Assembly (NCBI GenBank): GCA_965198905.1 | Contig: OZ240678.1 | Location: 1 to 64,000, forward strand | DNA: 64,000 nucleotides | Origin: CAHJWH01 sp965198905 | Lineage (GTDB): Bacteria > Pseudomonadota > Alphaproteobacteria > Caulobacterales > Caulobacteraceae | Direction of reading: 5' to 3' | Shown: positions 45,033 to 54,301 of the stretch, in pieces | How positions within the stretch are numbered: position 1 is the stretch's first letter | Layout of the letters: each line of letters begins with the position of its first letter | Notes under the pieces: model-generated | The model's database searches: none | Seen by the model: only the letters and a program-made list of their open reading frames with translations | Told to the model about the DNA's origin: nothing | Made by a program: the position numbers and the translations under genes

Positions 45033-47330
45033 ATGGCCAAACCCCCGACTCGCCGCCGCCCCAAATCGGACCGCTTCGAGCGCGCGACCGACAGCCCGCT
45101 TTCGCCCTCCCTGCCCTCCCGCGCGGCGCTGGCCGCCTTCATCCGGGAAGCGGGCGAGACCAATGTGTCCGAGATCGCCAGCCACTTCGCCCTGAAGGGC
45201 GCGGACCGGCGCGATTTGCGCCTGCTGCTGAAATCCATGCAGGCGGACGGCGGGCTGGGCCGGCGCGGGCGCAAGGGCGTGGCGGAGGCGGGCGCCCTGC
45301 CCCCTGTCGGCGTGGCGGACGTGGCCGAACGGGATGCGGACGGCGAACTGTTCGTGCGCCTGGCAAATGCGGGCGAAGACGCAGCCCTGGTGCGGCTAGC
45401 CCCTAACGGGTCGGAAAAGGCCGCCGGCGCGCCGGGGCTCGGCGACCGCGTGCTGGTCCGCTTCGTGGTGCGCGAGGGCGGCGAGACCGAAGCCCAGCTG
45501 ATCAAGAAGCTGGGCCAGAGCGCCCACAAGGTGCTGGGTGTGATCCGCAAGGGCCAGCGCCAGACCCGCGTGGAGCCGGTGGACCGCAAGTCCAAGGAGG
45601 TCATGCTGCTGAGCGGCGAGGACGCCGAGAAGGTCCGCGAAGGCGACCTCGTGGTGGCCCAGCCGGGCTCGGGCCACCCGGAGCACCGCTACGGACCCAA
45701 GCCTGGCCGCCTGCTGGAGATCGTGGGACGCGAGGACCAGCCCCGCGCGGCCTCGCTCATCGCCATCCACAGCCACGGCATCCCGACAGGCTTTTCCGAA
45801 GCGGCGGAGCAGGAGGCGCAGGCCGCTCAGCCGCCGACCCTCGCCGGGCGGGAGGACCTGCGCGACCTGCCGCTGATCACCATCGACCCCGCCGACGCCC
45901 GCGACCATGACGACGCCGTCTACTCCCACCCGGACGAGGACCCGGCCAATGCGGGCGGCTTCGTGGTCTGGGTCGCCATCGCCGACGTGGCGGCCTACGT
46001 CCAGCCGGGTTCGGCGCTGGACCGGGCGGCCTGGGGCAAGGGCAACTCCGTCTACTTCCCCGACCGGGTGGAGCCCATGCTGCCCGAGCGGCTGTCGGCA
46101 GGGCTGTGCAGCCTGGTGCAGGGCCAGGACCGCGCCTGCTTCGCCGTGCAGATGCAGTTCGACCGGACGGGGCGGAAGGTGCGCCACCGCTTCACCCGGG
46201 GGCTGATGCGTTCGGCCGCCAAGCTGTCCTACGAGCAGGCTCAGGTGGCCATCGACGGCGAGCCCGACGACCAGACCGGTCCCCTCCTCGAGCCGATCCT
46301 GCGCCCGCTCTGGGCCGCCTACACGGCGATGAAGGCAGGACGCGAGGCCCGCTCACCGCTGGAGATCGAGTCCGAGGAGCGCCGCATCAAACTCAACGCC
46401 GAGGGCGAGGTGGTCTCTATCGAAAAGCGCGCCGGTCTGCAGGCGCACAAGCTGATCGAGGAGATGATGATCCAGGCCAATGTCTGCGCCGCAGAGAGCC
46501 TGGAGCAGAAGAAGACGCCCCTGATCTACCGCATCCACGACACGTCAAGCAAAGAGAAGCTGTTCGCGCTCGGCGACTTCCTCTCCACCATAGGGATCAA
46601 GTGGAGCAAGGGCGAGGCGGCGACCACTCGCCGCTTCAACGACCTGCTGCGCCAGACCAGGGGTGGCCCGCACGCCCAGATCGTCAACGAGGTGGTGCTG
46701 CGCTCCCAGATGCAGGCGGTCTATTCGCCCGACAACATCGGCCATTTCGGGCTGAACCTGGACCGCTACGCCCACTTCACCTCGCCCATCCGGCGCTATG
46801 CGGACCTGGTGGTGCATCGGGCGTTGATCCGGGCGCTGAAGCTCGGGCCGGACGGGCTGGCCGACGCCGAGCTGCCGCGCCTGACCGAAACGGCGGAGCA
46901 CATCACCGCCTGCGAGCGCCGGGCCATGGCGGCCGAGCGCGACGCCAACGACCGCTACGTGGCCTCATTCCTGTCCGAGCACGAGGGCGCGACCTTTGAG
47001 GGCCGCATCACCGGCGTCACGCGGTTCGGCCTGTTCGTGCGGCTGGAGGACACCGGCGCGGATGGGCTGGTCCCTGTCTCCTCGCTCGGCGCGGAATACT
47101 TCGTCCACGACGAGCGCACCCACGCCCTGGTGGGTGAGCGCTCCGGCAAGCGTTGGCGGCTGGGGACGCGGGTGCAGGTGAAACTCTTGGAGGCCACGCC
47201 CGTCACCGGCGGCCTGCTGTTCGAGATGCTGAGCGAGCCGGATCCCGCCGACCCGACCGCGCCGCGGCCCCGGCTGGGCGTGCGCGGCCGCAGCGGACGC
47301 CCCACGCCCGGCCGGGGGCGCCAGCGCTGA
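45033..47330 (+). CDS. rnr: Ribonuclease R
   Basis: A 3'-5' exoribonuclease (RNB family) of 765 residues that degrades structured RNA and mRNA. Present: an N-terminal winged-helix/cold-shock region (IREAGETNVSEIASHFALKG), RNB catalytic block ITIDPADARDHDDAVYSHPDED with Asp residues coordinating the metal, LVQGQDRACFAVQM, and a C-terminal S1 domain (GATFEGRITGVTRFGLFVRLEDTGADGLVPVSSLG) followed by a basic Arg/Gly tail. ATG 45033 gives a typical N-terminus. Convergent with the cyclophilin gene. Confidence 0.94.
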   Translation: MAKPPTRRRPKSDRFERATDSPLSPSLPSRAALAAFIREAGETNVSEIASHFALKGADRRDLRLLLKSMQADGGLGRRGRKGVAEAGALPPVGVADVAERDADGELFVRLANAGEDAALVRLAPNGSEKAAGAPGLGDRVLVRFVVREGGETEAQLIKKLGQSAHKVLGVIRKGQRQTRVEPVDRKSKEVMLLSGEDAEKVREGDLVVAQPGSGHPEHRYGPKPGRLLEIVGREDQPRAASLIAIHSHGIPTGFSEAAEQEAQAAQPPTLAGREDLRDLPLITIDPADARDHDDAVYSHPDEDPANAGGFVVWVAIADVAAYVQPGSALDRAAWGKGNSVYFPDRVEPMLPERLSAGLCSLVQGQDRACFAVQMQFDRTGRKVRHRFTRGLMRSAAKLSYEQAQVAIDGEPDDQTGPLLEPILRPLWAAYTAMKAGREARSPLEIESEERRIKLNAEGEVVSIEKRAGLQAHKLIEEMMIQANVCAAESLEQKKTPLIYRIHDTSSKEKLFALGDFLSTIGIKWSKGEAATTRRFNDLLRQTRGGPHAQIVNEVVLRSQMQAVYSPDNIGHFGLNLDRYAHFTSPIRRYADLVVHRALIRALKLGPDGLADAELPRLTETAEHITACERRAMAAERDANDRYVASFLSEHEGATFEGRITGVTRFGLFVRLEDTGADGLVPVSSLGAEYFVHDERTHALVGERSGKRWRLGTRVQVKLLEATPVTGGLLFEMLSEPDPADPTAPRPRLGVRGRSGRPTPGRGRQR

Positions 47331-47351
47331 GGGTCGGCCCTCCCCGCGCCT

Positions 47352-47966
47352 CTAGCCGATCCGCTTCATCTGCAGGATCGCTACGGGCGGGTCGAGGATC
47401 TGGCCCGCCATTACAGGATTACGCGCCACACCGGGCGTGGGCAGCGCCAGGATGGCGCGCACCACCTCCATCCCCTGCACCACCTCGCCGAAGGCGGCGT
47501 AGCCGGCGTTGTCCCCCGGGGCGCCGGGGTGGGCGTCGAGATAGGCGGCCGGGCCTGAGCAAATGAAGAAGTCGGCCGTGGCCGTGCCGGGCGCTCCACG
47601 CGCCATGGAGATGGTTCCGTCGCGGTGGGCGAGGCCGGTGGTCTGGGTGCTCTCGTGCGCGATGGGGGCCAGCAGGCGGGTGGGATCGTTCTGCAGGCCG
47701 CCCTCGATCAGCCCGATGGTCGGCGCCCCGGCCGCGCGGGACGCCCGGTAGAAGCTGGAGTTGTCGAAGCGGCCGGTGTCCACATAGCGCAGGAAGTTCG
47801 CCGCTGTGATCGGCGCCCTCTGCGGGTCCAGCTCCAGCAGGAAGGGGCCGTGATCGGTGGTGACGGCCACCTGCACCTTGCCTGACTGAGCCCGGGCCAG
47901 ACGAGTTGCGACGACCAGGGCGCCGGCTGCGGCGACGATGTCCCTGCGTCGGGGCGAAAGGTTCAT
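47352..47966 (-). CDS. Secreted cyclophilin-type peptidyl-prolyl isomerase
   Basis: A 204-residue periplasmic protein. A twin-arginine-like N-terminus (SPRRRDIVAAAGALVVATRLARA) may target it by Tat, though it could be a Sec signal. The cyclophilin fold follows: FLLELDPQRAPITAANFLRYVDTGRFDNSSFYR, with GGLQ and GTISMARG as at the usual active site, but some catalytic residues (e.g. the Arg/Phe/His set) are only partly matched. Its start codon overlaps the stop of the upstream glycosyltransferase gene (ATGA), indicating one operon. Confidence 0.85.
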   Translation of the reverse strand: MNLSPRRRDIVAAAGALVVATRLARAQSGKVQVAVTTDHGPFLLELDPQRAPITAANFLRYVDTGRFDNSSFYRASRAAGAPTIGLIEGGLQNDPTRLLAPIAHESTQTTGLAHRDGTISMARGAPGTATADFFICSGPAAYLDAHPGAPGDNAGYAAFGEVVQGMEVVRAILALPTPGVARNPVMAGQILDPPVAILQMKRIG

Positions 47967-49207
47967 GAGCGGGGTCCTGCGAGCTGGGTCGGTTGGGAGG
48001 CTAGCTGGGCTTCGAAGATGTCGGAATAGGCCCGCACCGACTTGGCCAGTCCGTAACCTTCGGCCGTCCGCCTGGCCGCCTGGCCGAAGGCACGGGCTCG
48101 GGTGGGTTCATCGAGGATCGCTTCGATCGCCAGGCGAAGCTCCTCGACATGCCCCGGGGTAATCAGCAGGCCGTTGCGGCCCGACTCGATCGCCTCCCGA
48201 GGCCCGAAATCGCAGGCGCTGGCCACCACTGGCGCGCCGCAGGCCATCGCCTCCAGCAGGGCGTTGGGAAAGCCTTCCCAGCGGGATGGGAAGGCGAACA
48301 GGCGCGCCCGGCTGAACCAGGCCCAGGGATTGACCTGAAAGCCCAAGAAGCGAACGCGCTCGGCGACGCCGAGCTGCTGCGCCATGGCTTTCAGGCTGGC
48401 CTCCAGGCTGCCCTCGCCCAGGATCACCAGATCGAGCCCGTCGCACGGTCGGCTGGCCGCGAAGGCGCGCAGAAGGACGTCCTGCCCCTTCTGATGCTCC
48501 AAACGTCCGGCGGTGACGATGAACGGACGCCTGGGCGCCTCAGCCAGCGGGCTCTGGGCGCCCGCCTCGATCCGGGCGAGGTCGATTGGGTTTGGGGCCA
48601 CATGGACACGATCCGCCGCCAGCCCGAAGTCGGCCTGCAGGCCCAGCGCCATGTCCGCGGAATTGGCCAGTACGCCGTCGGCCGCCCGGTAGCAGCGCGC
48701 GAGCAGGCTCTTGACGATCCGCCTCGCCACAGGGCTGGCCAGCTCGTCGTCGATCACCGCCAAGGCGTTGTTGCCTTCGCGGGCGAGCCATCTGGGACGG
48801 TCGCGCCCCACCAGCCGCATGGCGGGCCAGGCCGCCAGGCTGGTGCCCTTGAGAAAGCTCACCGCCACATGCGGCCGGGCGCGCCGCACCAGCGCGGCCA
48901 GGGCCCGCGGCGCCTGCAGAGCCCCCGCGACCAGGCGATCTGGCCGGTAGAGCGCGGAGTTGTGGCCCTCGTCGTGCAGCCAGTCCCCGCCCTCGGCCAC
49001 ATCCACGCAGGCGGGATCGAGGTCGTCGAGATAGGGTCCGGCGCGGCGCAGCAGGCCTAGGCGTACGTCGAAGCGCGCGGGGTCGCAGCCGTTGACCAGG
49101 TTCACCGCCACGCGCTCCGCCCCGCCGCCGTGGAGCGAGCTCAGCAGCAGCAGGACGCGGATACGGCCGTCCGGCGCGACGGCCTCGCGGCTTCCAAGCT
49201 TGGGCAT
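47963..49207 (-). CDS. GT4-family glycosyltransferase
   Basis: A 414-residue GT-B enzyme. N-terminal glycine-rich LLLLSSLHGGGAERVAVNL is typical for GT4 retaining transferases. The C-terminal nucleotide-sugar domain has VTAGRLEHQKGQDVLLRAF, VILGEGSLEASLK and the E-x7-E motif in PSRWEGFPNALLEAMACGAPVVAS. It probably glycosylates lipid-linked sugars or a surface glycan. The longer in-frame reading to 50155 is antisense artefact; ATG 49207 matches the family. Its promoter region is shared with the divergent phospholipase-D-like gene 57 bases away. Confidence 0.88.
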   Translation of the reverse strand: MPKLGSREAVAPDGRIRVLLLLSSLHGGGAERVAVNLVNGCDPARFDVRLGLLRRAGPYLDDLDPACVDVAEGGDWLHDEGHNSALYRPDRLVAGALQAPRALAALVRRARPHVAVSFLKGTSLAAWPAMRLVGRDRPRWLAREGNNALAVIDDELASPVARRIVKSLLARCYRAADGVLANSADMALGLQADFGLAADRVHVAPNPIDLARIEAGAQSPLAEAPRRPFIVTAGRLEHQKGQDVLLRAFAASRPCDGLDLVILGEGSLEASLKAMAQQLGVAERVRFLGFQVNPWAWFSRARLFAFPSRWEGFPNALLEAMACGAPVVASACDFGPREAIESGRNGLLITPGHVEELRLAIEAILDEPTRARAFGQAARRTAEGYGLAKSVRAYSDIFEAQLASQPTQLAGPRS

Positions 49208-49264
49208 CGCGGCTCTATAGGTGGCGCCTGCGAGGCCGTACACCTCCGCTTCGGAGACCCTCGC

Positions 49265-50371
49265 TTGGCCCTGCACGAGCTTCTGGTAGGCGCCGACGTC
49301 TTCTGGGGGCGCGCCAACGCCGACATCGCCGCCGCACGCCGCCGAGTGCTTGTGCAGGCCATGACCTTTGAAGGCGATGCGACGGGACTGGCGGTGGCAG
49401 AGGCGATCCAAGCCAGCGGCGCAACTCTGCGCCGGGTGGCGGTGGACGACTATTCGCGCCTGGTGATCAACGACCGCTGGGTGAACAGCCGGCGGGGGCG
49501 GCGCGACCCGGCGCTGCAGGCGGAGGCCGCGGAGACCGCCGCCATGTTCGGACGGCTTGAGGCCGCAGGGGTCGAAGTGACCTGGACCGAGCCGGTGCGG
49601 CGGGTGTGGCGCGACTATCCGTTCCGCAACCACCGCAAGATCGTGGTGGCCGACGACGTAGCCTATGTCGGCGGGGTCAATTTCAGCGACCATAACTTCG
49701 CTTGGACCGACCTGATGGTGCGCATGGACCGGCAGGACGCGGCCGACGTCCTGGCGGCGGACTTCCCGACCGCCGCCGCGCCGTCCGCAAAGGCGTGGCG
49801 CGCTGATCTCGAAGGCCTGACGCTGTACGGACTGGACGGGCGCAGCAATCCCGATACATTCGCCCAGCTGCTCACCCAACTTGGGACGGCCGAGCGGCAA
49901 ATCGTTGTCTTCAGCCCGTATTTGACCTTCCCCTTCACCGAAGGGCTGAAGCGCGCGCGCCTTCGCGGCGTGGAGGTGACGATCGTTACACCCCGCAGCA
50001 ACAACAAGCCGCTGCTGCACGACCACATCGCCTTCCTGGCTCAAACCGAAGGCTTCGCACTGGTCGAGACCCCACAGATGAGCCACGTCAAGGCGCTGAT
50101 GATCGACGATGCACGGGTGATCGCCGGATCCTCGAACTTCGACTTCGTCAGCCACGATGCGGAGGCTGAGTTCATCGCGGTGTTCGACGATCTATCGCTA
50201 GCGGAGCAGCTGCGCCGGCAGCTACTCGAGCCTGCCCTGGCGACCGCGGTCGGGCCACGACCTCAGGTCAGCCTGGTGCGGGGCGTGATGGCGACATCGG
50301 CGCTGAGGCTCGCCCAGGGCTACATCCGCGCGCTGAAGCTCGTGCGGGGTCGCCCCGCCCCAGCCGTGTAG
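49265..50371 (+). CDS. Phospholipase D/cardiolipin synthase-like protein
   Basis: A 368-residue PLD-superfamily protein with two HKD motifs: HRKIVVADDVAYVGGVNF and HVKALMIDDARVIAGSSNF, each a full HxKxxxxD. This is the architecture of cardiolipin synthases and related phosphatidyltransferases. No membrane helix at the N-terminus. The TTG at 49265 is chosen because GGAG is 8 bases upstream; a longer frame to 49130 would overlap the divergent GT4 gene. Close to the lipid cluster, it may modify a head group or make cardiolipin. Confidence 0.82.
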   Translation: MALHELLVGADVFWGRANADIAAARRRVLVQAMTFEGDATGLAVAEAIQASGATLRRVAVDDYSRLVINDRWVNSRRGRRDPALQAEAAETAAMFGRLEAAGVEVTWTEPVRRVWRDYPFRNHRKIVVADDVAYVGGVNFSDHNFAWTDLMVRMDRQDAADVLAADFPTAAAPSAKAWRADLEGLTLYGLDGRSNPDTFAQLLTQLGTAERQIVVFSPYLTFPFTEGLKRARLRGVEVTIVTPRSNNKPLLHDHIAFLAQTEGFALVETPQMSHVKALMIDDARVIAGSSNFDFVSHDAEAEFIAVFDDLSLAEQLRRQLLEPALATAVGPRPQVSLVRGVMATSALRLAQGYIRALKLVRGRPAPAV

Positions 50372-50384
50372 CCGTCGCCGGGCT

Positions 50385-50921
50385 TCAGCGCGGCGCGTTG
50401 TGCAGCGGGATGTGGATGGTGTTGTCGCCCTCGTGCACGCTGAACCGGACCGAGCGGAAGGTCGGCAAGCCGAGCAGGTTCGGCGGATCGTTCGATAGGC
50501 CATAGGGCTCCGCCGGCAGGCCGAGCCTGGTGCGGTTGAACCGGCCGTCGCCGTTCAGGTCCTGATACACCGCGACCTCGTAATGCGCCGCCGCGGGCAA
50601 CCACGCGCAGAGCTCGGTGGTCGGCGCTTCGGTCGGGCGGCGAACCACCATCAGCTGACCGTGATGCTTCAGGAACCTTTGGGGGTCGTCGGGATAGATC
50701 GTTGCGGCGACCTGCCCTTCGGCCCGGCTGACCTTGTCCACCGCGATGAAGAGGCGGACCGAAGACGGCTCGCCGTCGCAGGCGGGCCCCTCCATTGCCT
50801 GGGCGTGGCCGGTCGCGAGCACCGCCGCCGCCAATCCCGCAGCGGCGGCCCAGCATAAGGGGCGGGAGCGAGACACGACCGTGGGCAGAGATAAACGTCG
50901 CCCGGCAGGGCCTGCGCTCAT
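50385..50921 (-). CDS. Secreted DUF2141 family protein
   Basis: A 178-residue exported protein with a signal peptide ending near ATGHAQA. The mature part reads as DUF2141, a small beta-sandwich family: SSVRLFIAVDKVSRAEGQVAATIYPDDPQRFLKHHG, then HYEVAVYQDLNGDGRFNRTRLGLPAEPYGLSND. Function unknown, but the family often lies beside envelope genes. ATG at 50921 used. It is 70 bases after the LptFG gene on the same strand, so probably cotranscribed. Confidence 0.8.
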   Translation of the reverse strand: MSAGPAGRRLSLPTVVSRSRPLCWAAAAGLAAAVLATGHAQAMEGPACDGEPSSVRLFIAVDKVSRAEGQVAATIYPDDPQRFLKHHGQLMVVRRPTEAPTTELCAWLPAAAHYEVAVYQDLNGDGRFNRTRLGLPAEPYGLSNDPPNLLGLPTFRSVRFSVHEGDNTIHIPLHNAPR

Positions 50922-50990
50922 GCAACTCAATGGATCGTCCTGACGGGCCCGCGTCCGGCTGGAAAGTCCGGAGCGGCGCGCCTTAGCAGC

Positions 50991-53354
50991 TCAGCCCTCG
51001 GAGAACGAGAGCGCCCATCCGCCGATCGAGGCGAAAACCAGCGGCGCTGTCCAGGCGGCGATCAGGGCGGGCAGGTCCCCCGCTTCTCCCATGGCCGTGA
51101 AGACGCCGTCGGTCATCAGAAAGGCCAGGCCGGCGCCCAGGGCGATGACCAGGGGGCTCGCCTGGGAGCGCCTGCCCCCCGCCCGGATCAGCACGGGCGA
51201 GGCCAGCAGCAGCATGACCAGCGGCGCCAGCGGCTCCGACAGCGCGTGCTGCACCCGAGTGGCGAGGTCGTGGCCGCCCTTGTCGGTGGCGGCGCCGGAC
51301 ACCCGGGTCCACTCGGCGGCCAGGGCTGTGGTCTCCTCCGGCGTGCGGGTCACGGCGCGCAAGTCGAACGGGCTCAAGGCCAATCCCGTCCAGCGGCCGG
51401 GCGCCGAGACGCTCGTCACATCGCCTTTCGCCCCGATCCGATCCATCCGGGTCGAGGCCGAGCGCCAGCCTCGCGCCCACTGCAGCTGATCGGTGGTCAT
51501 GCGCTCCTGCAGCAGGCCCGTGGCGTCACGGCTATAGACCGCCACGCCCTGCAGCCTGCGCCCATGGTCGCCGATGTCGGCCACATACATCAGGTCGCGC
51601 CCGACCCTCAGCCAGCGGCTGCGCGGGTCGACGCGTTCGGCCGCGGGCGTGGTGCGGCTCCACCAGCCGTCGAGCGCCGCCTGGGCGTGGGGCGCCACCT
51701 CTGATCCCAGCCCGAGCTCCAGGACCGCAACGATCAAGGCGACGGGGGCCGCGGCCAGCAGGATGCGGTAGGGCGAGACCCCGCAAGCCTGCATCGCCAC
51801 GCTCTCGCTGCGCCGGCCGAGCGCGGAAAAGGTCGCCACCGCCCCGATCAGGACCGCCAGTCCGCCGAGCTGCAGCATCATGGCCGGCAGCCTCAGGGCC
51901 TCGAAGTGGAACAGGCCGAGCACGCCTAGGCCCCTACCCAGGATCTTGGGCGCCATCTCCTGCAGGTCCACGATCTGGAAGAAGGCGACCAGCGCCAGCA
52001 GGGCGAAAGCCGTCCGGACGGCGAACAGGGCGCCGATGTAGGCGGACAGGCCGGAAAACCCCCACCGAGAGACGCGCAGGCCGCCGACGCTAAAGCGGCC
52101 CATCCCCAGCCTGCCGCCGACATTCAGGCCGCCGGATGGCGCAAGCCTGCGAAGCCCCGCCAGCCTGTCACGCAAGCTCCGAGTCAACGCGCCGAGCCTC
52201 GCCCCGGCCCGCGTCATCGGGTTGTCGCCAGGGCGTTTGCGGCTGGAGAGGTGGATGGCCAGGCATAGGGCCATGAACGCGCCCACCGCAGCGACGATCG
52301 GCCAGGGCATGGACAGGCGCCCGTTCACCACCAGGCCTTTGAAGAACTCAATAGCCTGATGGAAGGCGGCGAGGCTCGCCACGGCCACGATCATGCCCGC
52401 AGCCCGGTTTCCGCGCTTGCTGGCCAGCGCTAGGGGGATGGCGAACAGCGGCAAGAAGGGCAGGATCGCCGCCTGGGCCAGCTTGACCGCCAGCTCGGCC
52501 CCAACCACGCGCCCACGCTGACCCCGCGCACCCAGGGCGCCGAACAGTTCAGGCAGGGTCAGCTCCCGCTCGTCGCCGCCGCGGACCGAAGGGCTCGCCG
52601 TGACGCCGGCCGGCTCGACCTCCTGCAGGGTCTTGAAGCGGCCGAAGGTCGCGCCGGACCCGGCGTCGTCGCGCAGGACCGAGCCGTCATGCAGCACCAG
52701 CGCGACGTCGAGCCCTCCGTGGATCAGGTTCCACGTGCCTTCCTGCGCGGTGGTGACGGTCTCCCCGCCGGACGGGTTGGCCTGGGTCTGGAAGACGCCG
52801 CGCAGCCTGTGGCCGACCAGCAATACCTGCTCGGCCTCCAGGCTCGTGCCGGGCTTTGGGGCGAAGACGACGCCCGGCTCCAGCCGTCCGGACCATCCCG
52901 CCTGCTGGGCCGCGGTCTGCCCCCGGCTGTATTCGAAACGGCCCAAGGGCTCGGGCCAGCCGGAGATCAGCAGCAGCGCCAGGGCGGTCAGGGCCCCCGC
53001 CGCCACGAAGGGCGCCGCCAGGCGGCCGGGCGAGACACCCGCAGCCAGGACCGCCTCGATCTCGCCCGCCTCGTCCAGCCCGCCGACCGCGATCAGCAGG
53101 CCGGTGAAAAAGGCGAAGGGAATGGCCGTGGACAGGAAATAGGGCGTCAGCGCCGCCATCAGCGGCGCCAGATAGGTCAGGCGCGCCCCGCTCTGGGACA
53201 GGGTCTGCACGAGGCGCAGCGCCTTGTCGAGCAGCAGCGCCGCCAGGATCAGCGCCAGGCTCAAGGCCGCCGGCCGCACCAAGTGGCGTAGCAGGTACCG
53301 GTCGAGCTGGCCGCCTACGCCCCGCCCTCCGCTCGCTGGCGGCTTGATCGCCAA
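50991..53354 (-). CDS. LptF-LptG fusion, lipid export permease
   Basis: A 787-residue inner-membrane protein that merges both permease subunits normally encoded as lptF and lptG. Residues about 1-375 are an LptF/YjgP unit (LDRYLLRHLVRPAALSL, PYFLSTAIPFAFFTGLLIAVG, AVLAAGVSPGRLAAP, beta-jellyroll periplasmic part, PLFAIPLALASKRGN). After a basic linker of about 55 residues the second unit (431-787) begins with RWGFSGLSAYIGALFAVRTAFALL and has the jellyroll DLMYVADIG then TPEETTALAAEWTRV and LSEPLAPLVMLLLASPVLIRAG. Each has six predicted helices. No LptB ATPase is nearby. The start is TTG at 53354. Cotranscribed with a nucleotidyltransferase, so it may export a phospho-head-group lipid rather than LPS. 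Confidence 0.85.
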   Translation of the reverse strand: MAIKPPASGGRGVGGQLDRYLLRHLVRPAALSLALILAALLLDKALRLVQTLSQSGARLTYLAPLMAALTPYFLSTAIPFAFFTGLLIAVGGLDEAGEIEAVLAAGVSPGRLAAPFVAAGALTALALLLISGWPEPLGRFEYSRGQTAAQQAGWSGRLEPGVVFAPKPGTSLEAEQVLLVGHRLRGVFQTQANPSGGETVTTAQEGTWNLIHGGLDVALVLHDGSVLRDDAGSGATFGRFKTLQEVEPAGVTASPSVRGGDERELTLPELFGALGARGQRGRVVGAELAVKLAQAAILPFLPLFAIPLALASKRGNRAAGMIVAVASLAAFHQAIEFFKGLVVNGRLSMPWPIVAAVGAFMALCLAIHLSSRKRPGDNPMTRAGARLGALTRSLRDRLAGLRRLAPSGGLNVGGRLGMGRFSVGGLRVSRWGFSGLSAYIGALFAVRTAFALLALVAFFQIVDLQEMAPKILGRGLGVLGLFHFEALRLPAMMLQLGGLAVLIGAVATFSALGRRSESVAMQACGVSPYRILLAAAPVALIVAVLELGLGSEVAPHAQAALDGWWSRTTPAAERVDPRSRWLRVGRDLMYVADIGDHGRRLQGVAVYSRDATGLLQERMTTDQLQWARGWRSASTRMDRIGAKGDVTSVSAPGRWTGLALSPFDLRAVTRTPEETTALAAEWTRVSGAATDKGGHDLATRVQHALSEPLAPLVMLLLASPVLIRAGGRRSQASPLVIALGAGLAFLMTDGVFTAMGEAGDLPALIAAWTAPLVFASIGGWALSFSEG

Positions 53355-53450
53355 GGCTATGACCTGACCCGCATCCGCGGCGTCATAGCACGGGGGTCGC
53401 TTGAATGAGGATGCGGTCCGACACCGCTCTTATCCAAGGCTAAGAGCCTT

Positions 53451-54197
53451 TCAGAGGGCGGCGAGCCCTGGCGTGAACGATCCGGATGCGGCCGTCTGGC
53501 GCTCGGCCTTGGCCAGCGCCGCCTCGTCGTCGACATCAATCCAGAAGCGATCCCCGATGTCGAAGGTGCCTGCGCGCCCGGCCTCCGCCAGGCGCTGCAT
53601 ACCGGCCGAGATACCGCCTGCGCCGCCGTCCGCCACGTCCTGTGCTATCGCCTCCAGCAGGGCGGGGCCGGCGCGGAACAGGCCGGTGTCGAAGGCGTCG
53701 TAGGGCTCGATCAGCTTGCCGATGCCGACGATGGCGCCGCTGGATGCGGTCTGCACCCGCGTGACGTCCTCCAGGTCCACCAGGGGGTTGTCGAGGCGCC
53801 GGTCGATGGCGAGGACCACCGCGTCCTCGCGGACCTCCAGGGCGATCAGGTCGCGCAGGATGGAGGGGTCGAACAAGTGGTCGGCCATCAGCAGCAGGAA
53901 GCTTTTCGGAACTTGCCCCCGCGCCGCCAGGACCGACACGCCGTTGGCGCCGAGCCAATCCGGATTGAACACGCAAGCCAACGGCACGTCGAGGCGGGCG
54001 GAAATCTCCTGCAGCGCCGCGGTCAGGGCCTGCCCCTCGTAGCCGGTGACCACGACCACCTCGGTAACGCCGGCCGCGGCCGCGCCGGCGATCACGTGCT
54101 CGATCAGCGCCTTGCCGCGGACCTGGGCCAGTGGCTTGGAATAGGCCACGCCTCGCAGTCTGACCCCCTGCCCAGCGGCCACGATCACGGCCTTCAT
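53451..54197 (-). CDS. NTP-transferase domain protein (inositol-1-phosphate/sugar-phosphate cytidylyltransferase-like)
   Basis: A 248-residue soluble nucleotidyltransferase of the GT-A/NTP_transferase group. N-terminus MKAVIVAAGQGVRLRGVAYSKPLAQVRGKALIEHVI carries the GxGxRL and KPL motifs; LLMADHLFDP has the metal-binding Asp. In overall pattern it most resembles inositol-1-phosphate and glycerol-type cytidylyltransferases that make CDP-activated alcohols. That fits the CDP-alcohol phosphatidyltransferase found 2 kb away. The exact substrate cannot be told. Promoter side faces the ABC transporter gene (divergent). Confidence 0.8.
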   Translation of the reverse strand: MKAVIVAAGQGVRLRGVAYSKPLAQVRGKALIEHVIAGAAAAGVTEVVVVTGYEGQALTAALQEISARLDVPLACVFNPDWLGANGVSVLAARGQVPKSFLLLMADHLFDPSILRDLIALEVREDAVVLAIDRRLDNPLVDLEDVTRVQTASSGAIVGIGKLIEPYDAFDTGLFRAGPALLEAIAQDVADGGAGGISAGMQRLAEAGRAGTFDIGDRFWIDVDDEAALAKAERQTAASGSFTPGLAAL

Positions 54198-54301
54198 CGC
54201 GCCGCCTCGGGCGTCGGCGTGAGAGCGAAGGGGCTGGACATGGGGTCCTGCCTCGTCGGAATGGGCGCGCCGTGCAAGGGGAATCTGGTGGGCCTTAGGC
54301 G

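Noticed and set aside
47963..50155. A 730-residue frame extending the GT4 gene through the phospholipase-D-like gene
   Set aside because: The extension is antisense to a gene with two intact HKD motifs; the GT4 family begins at 49207.
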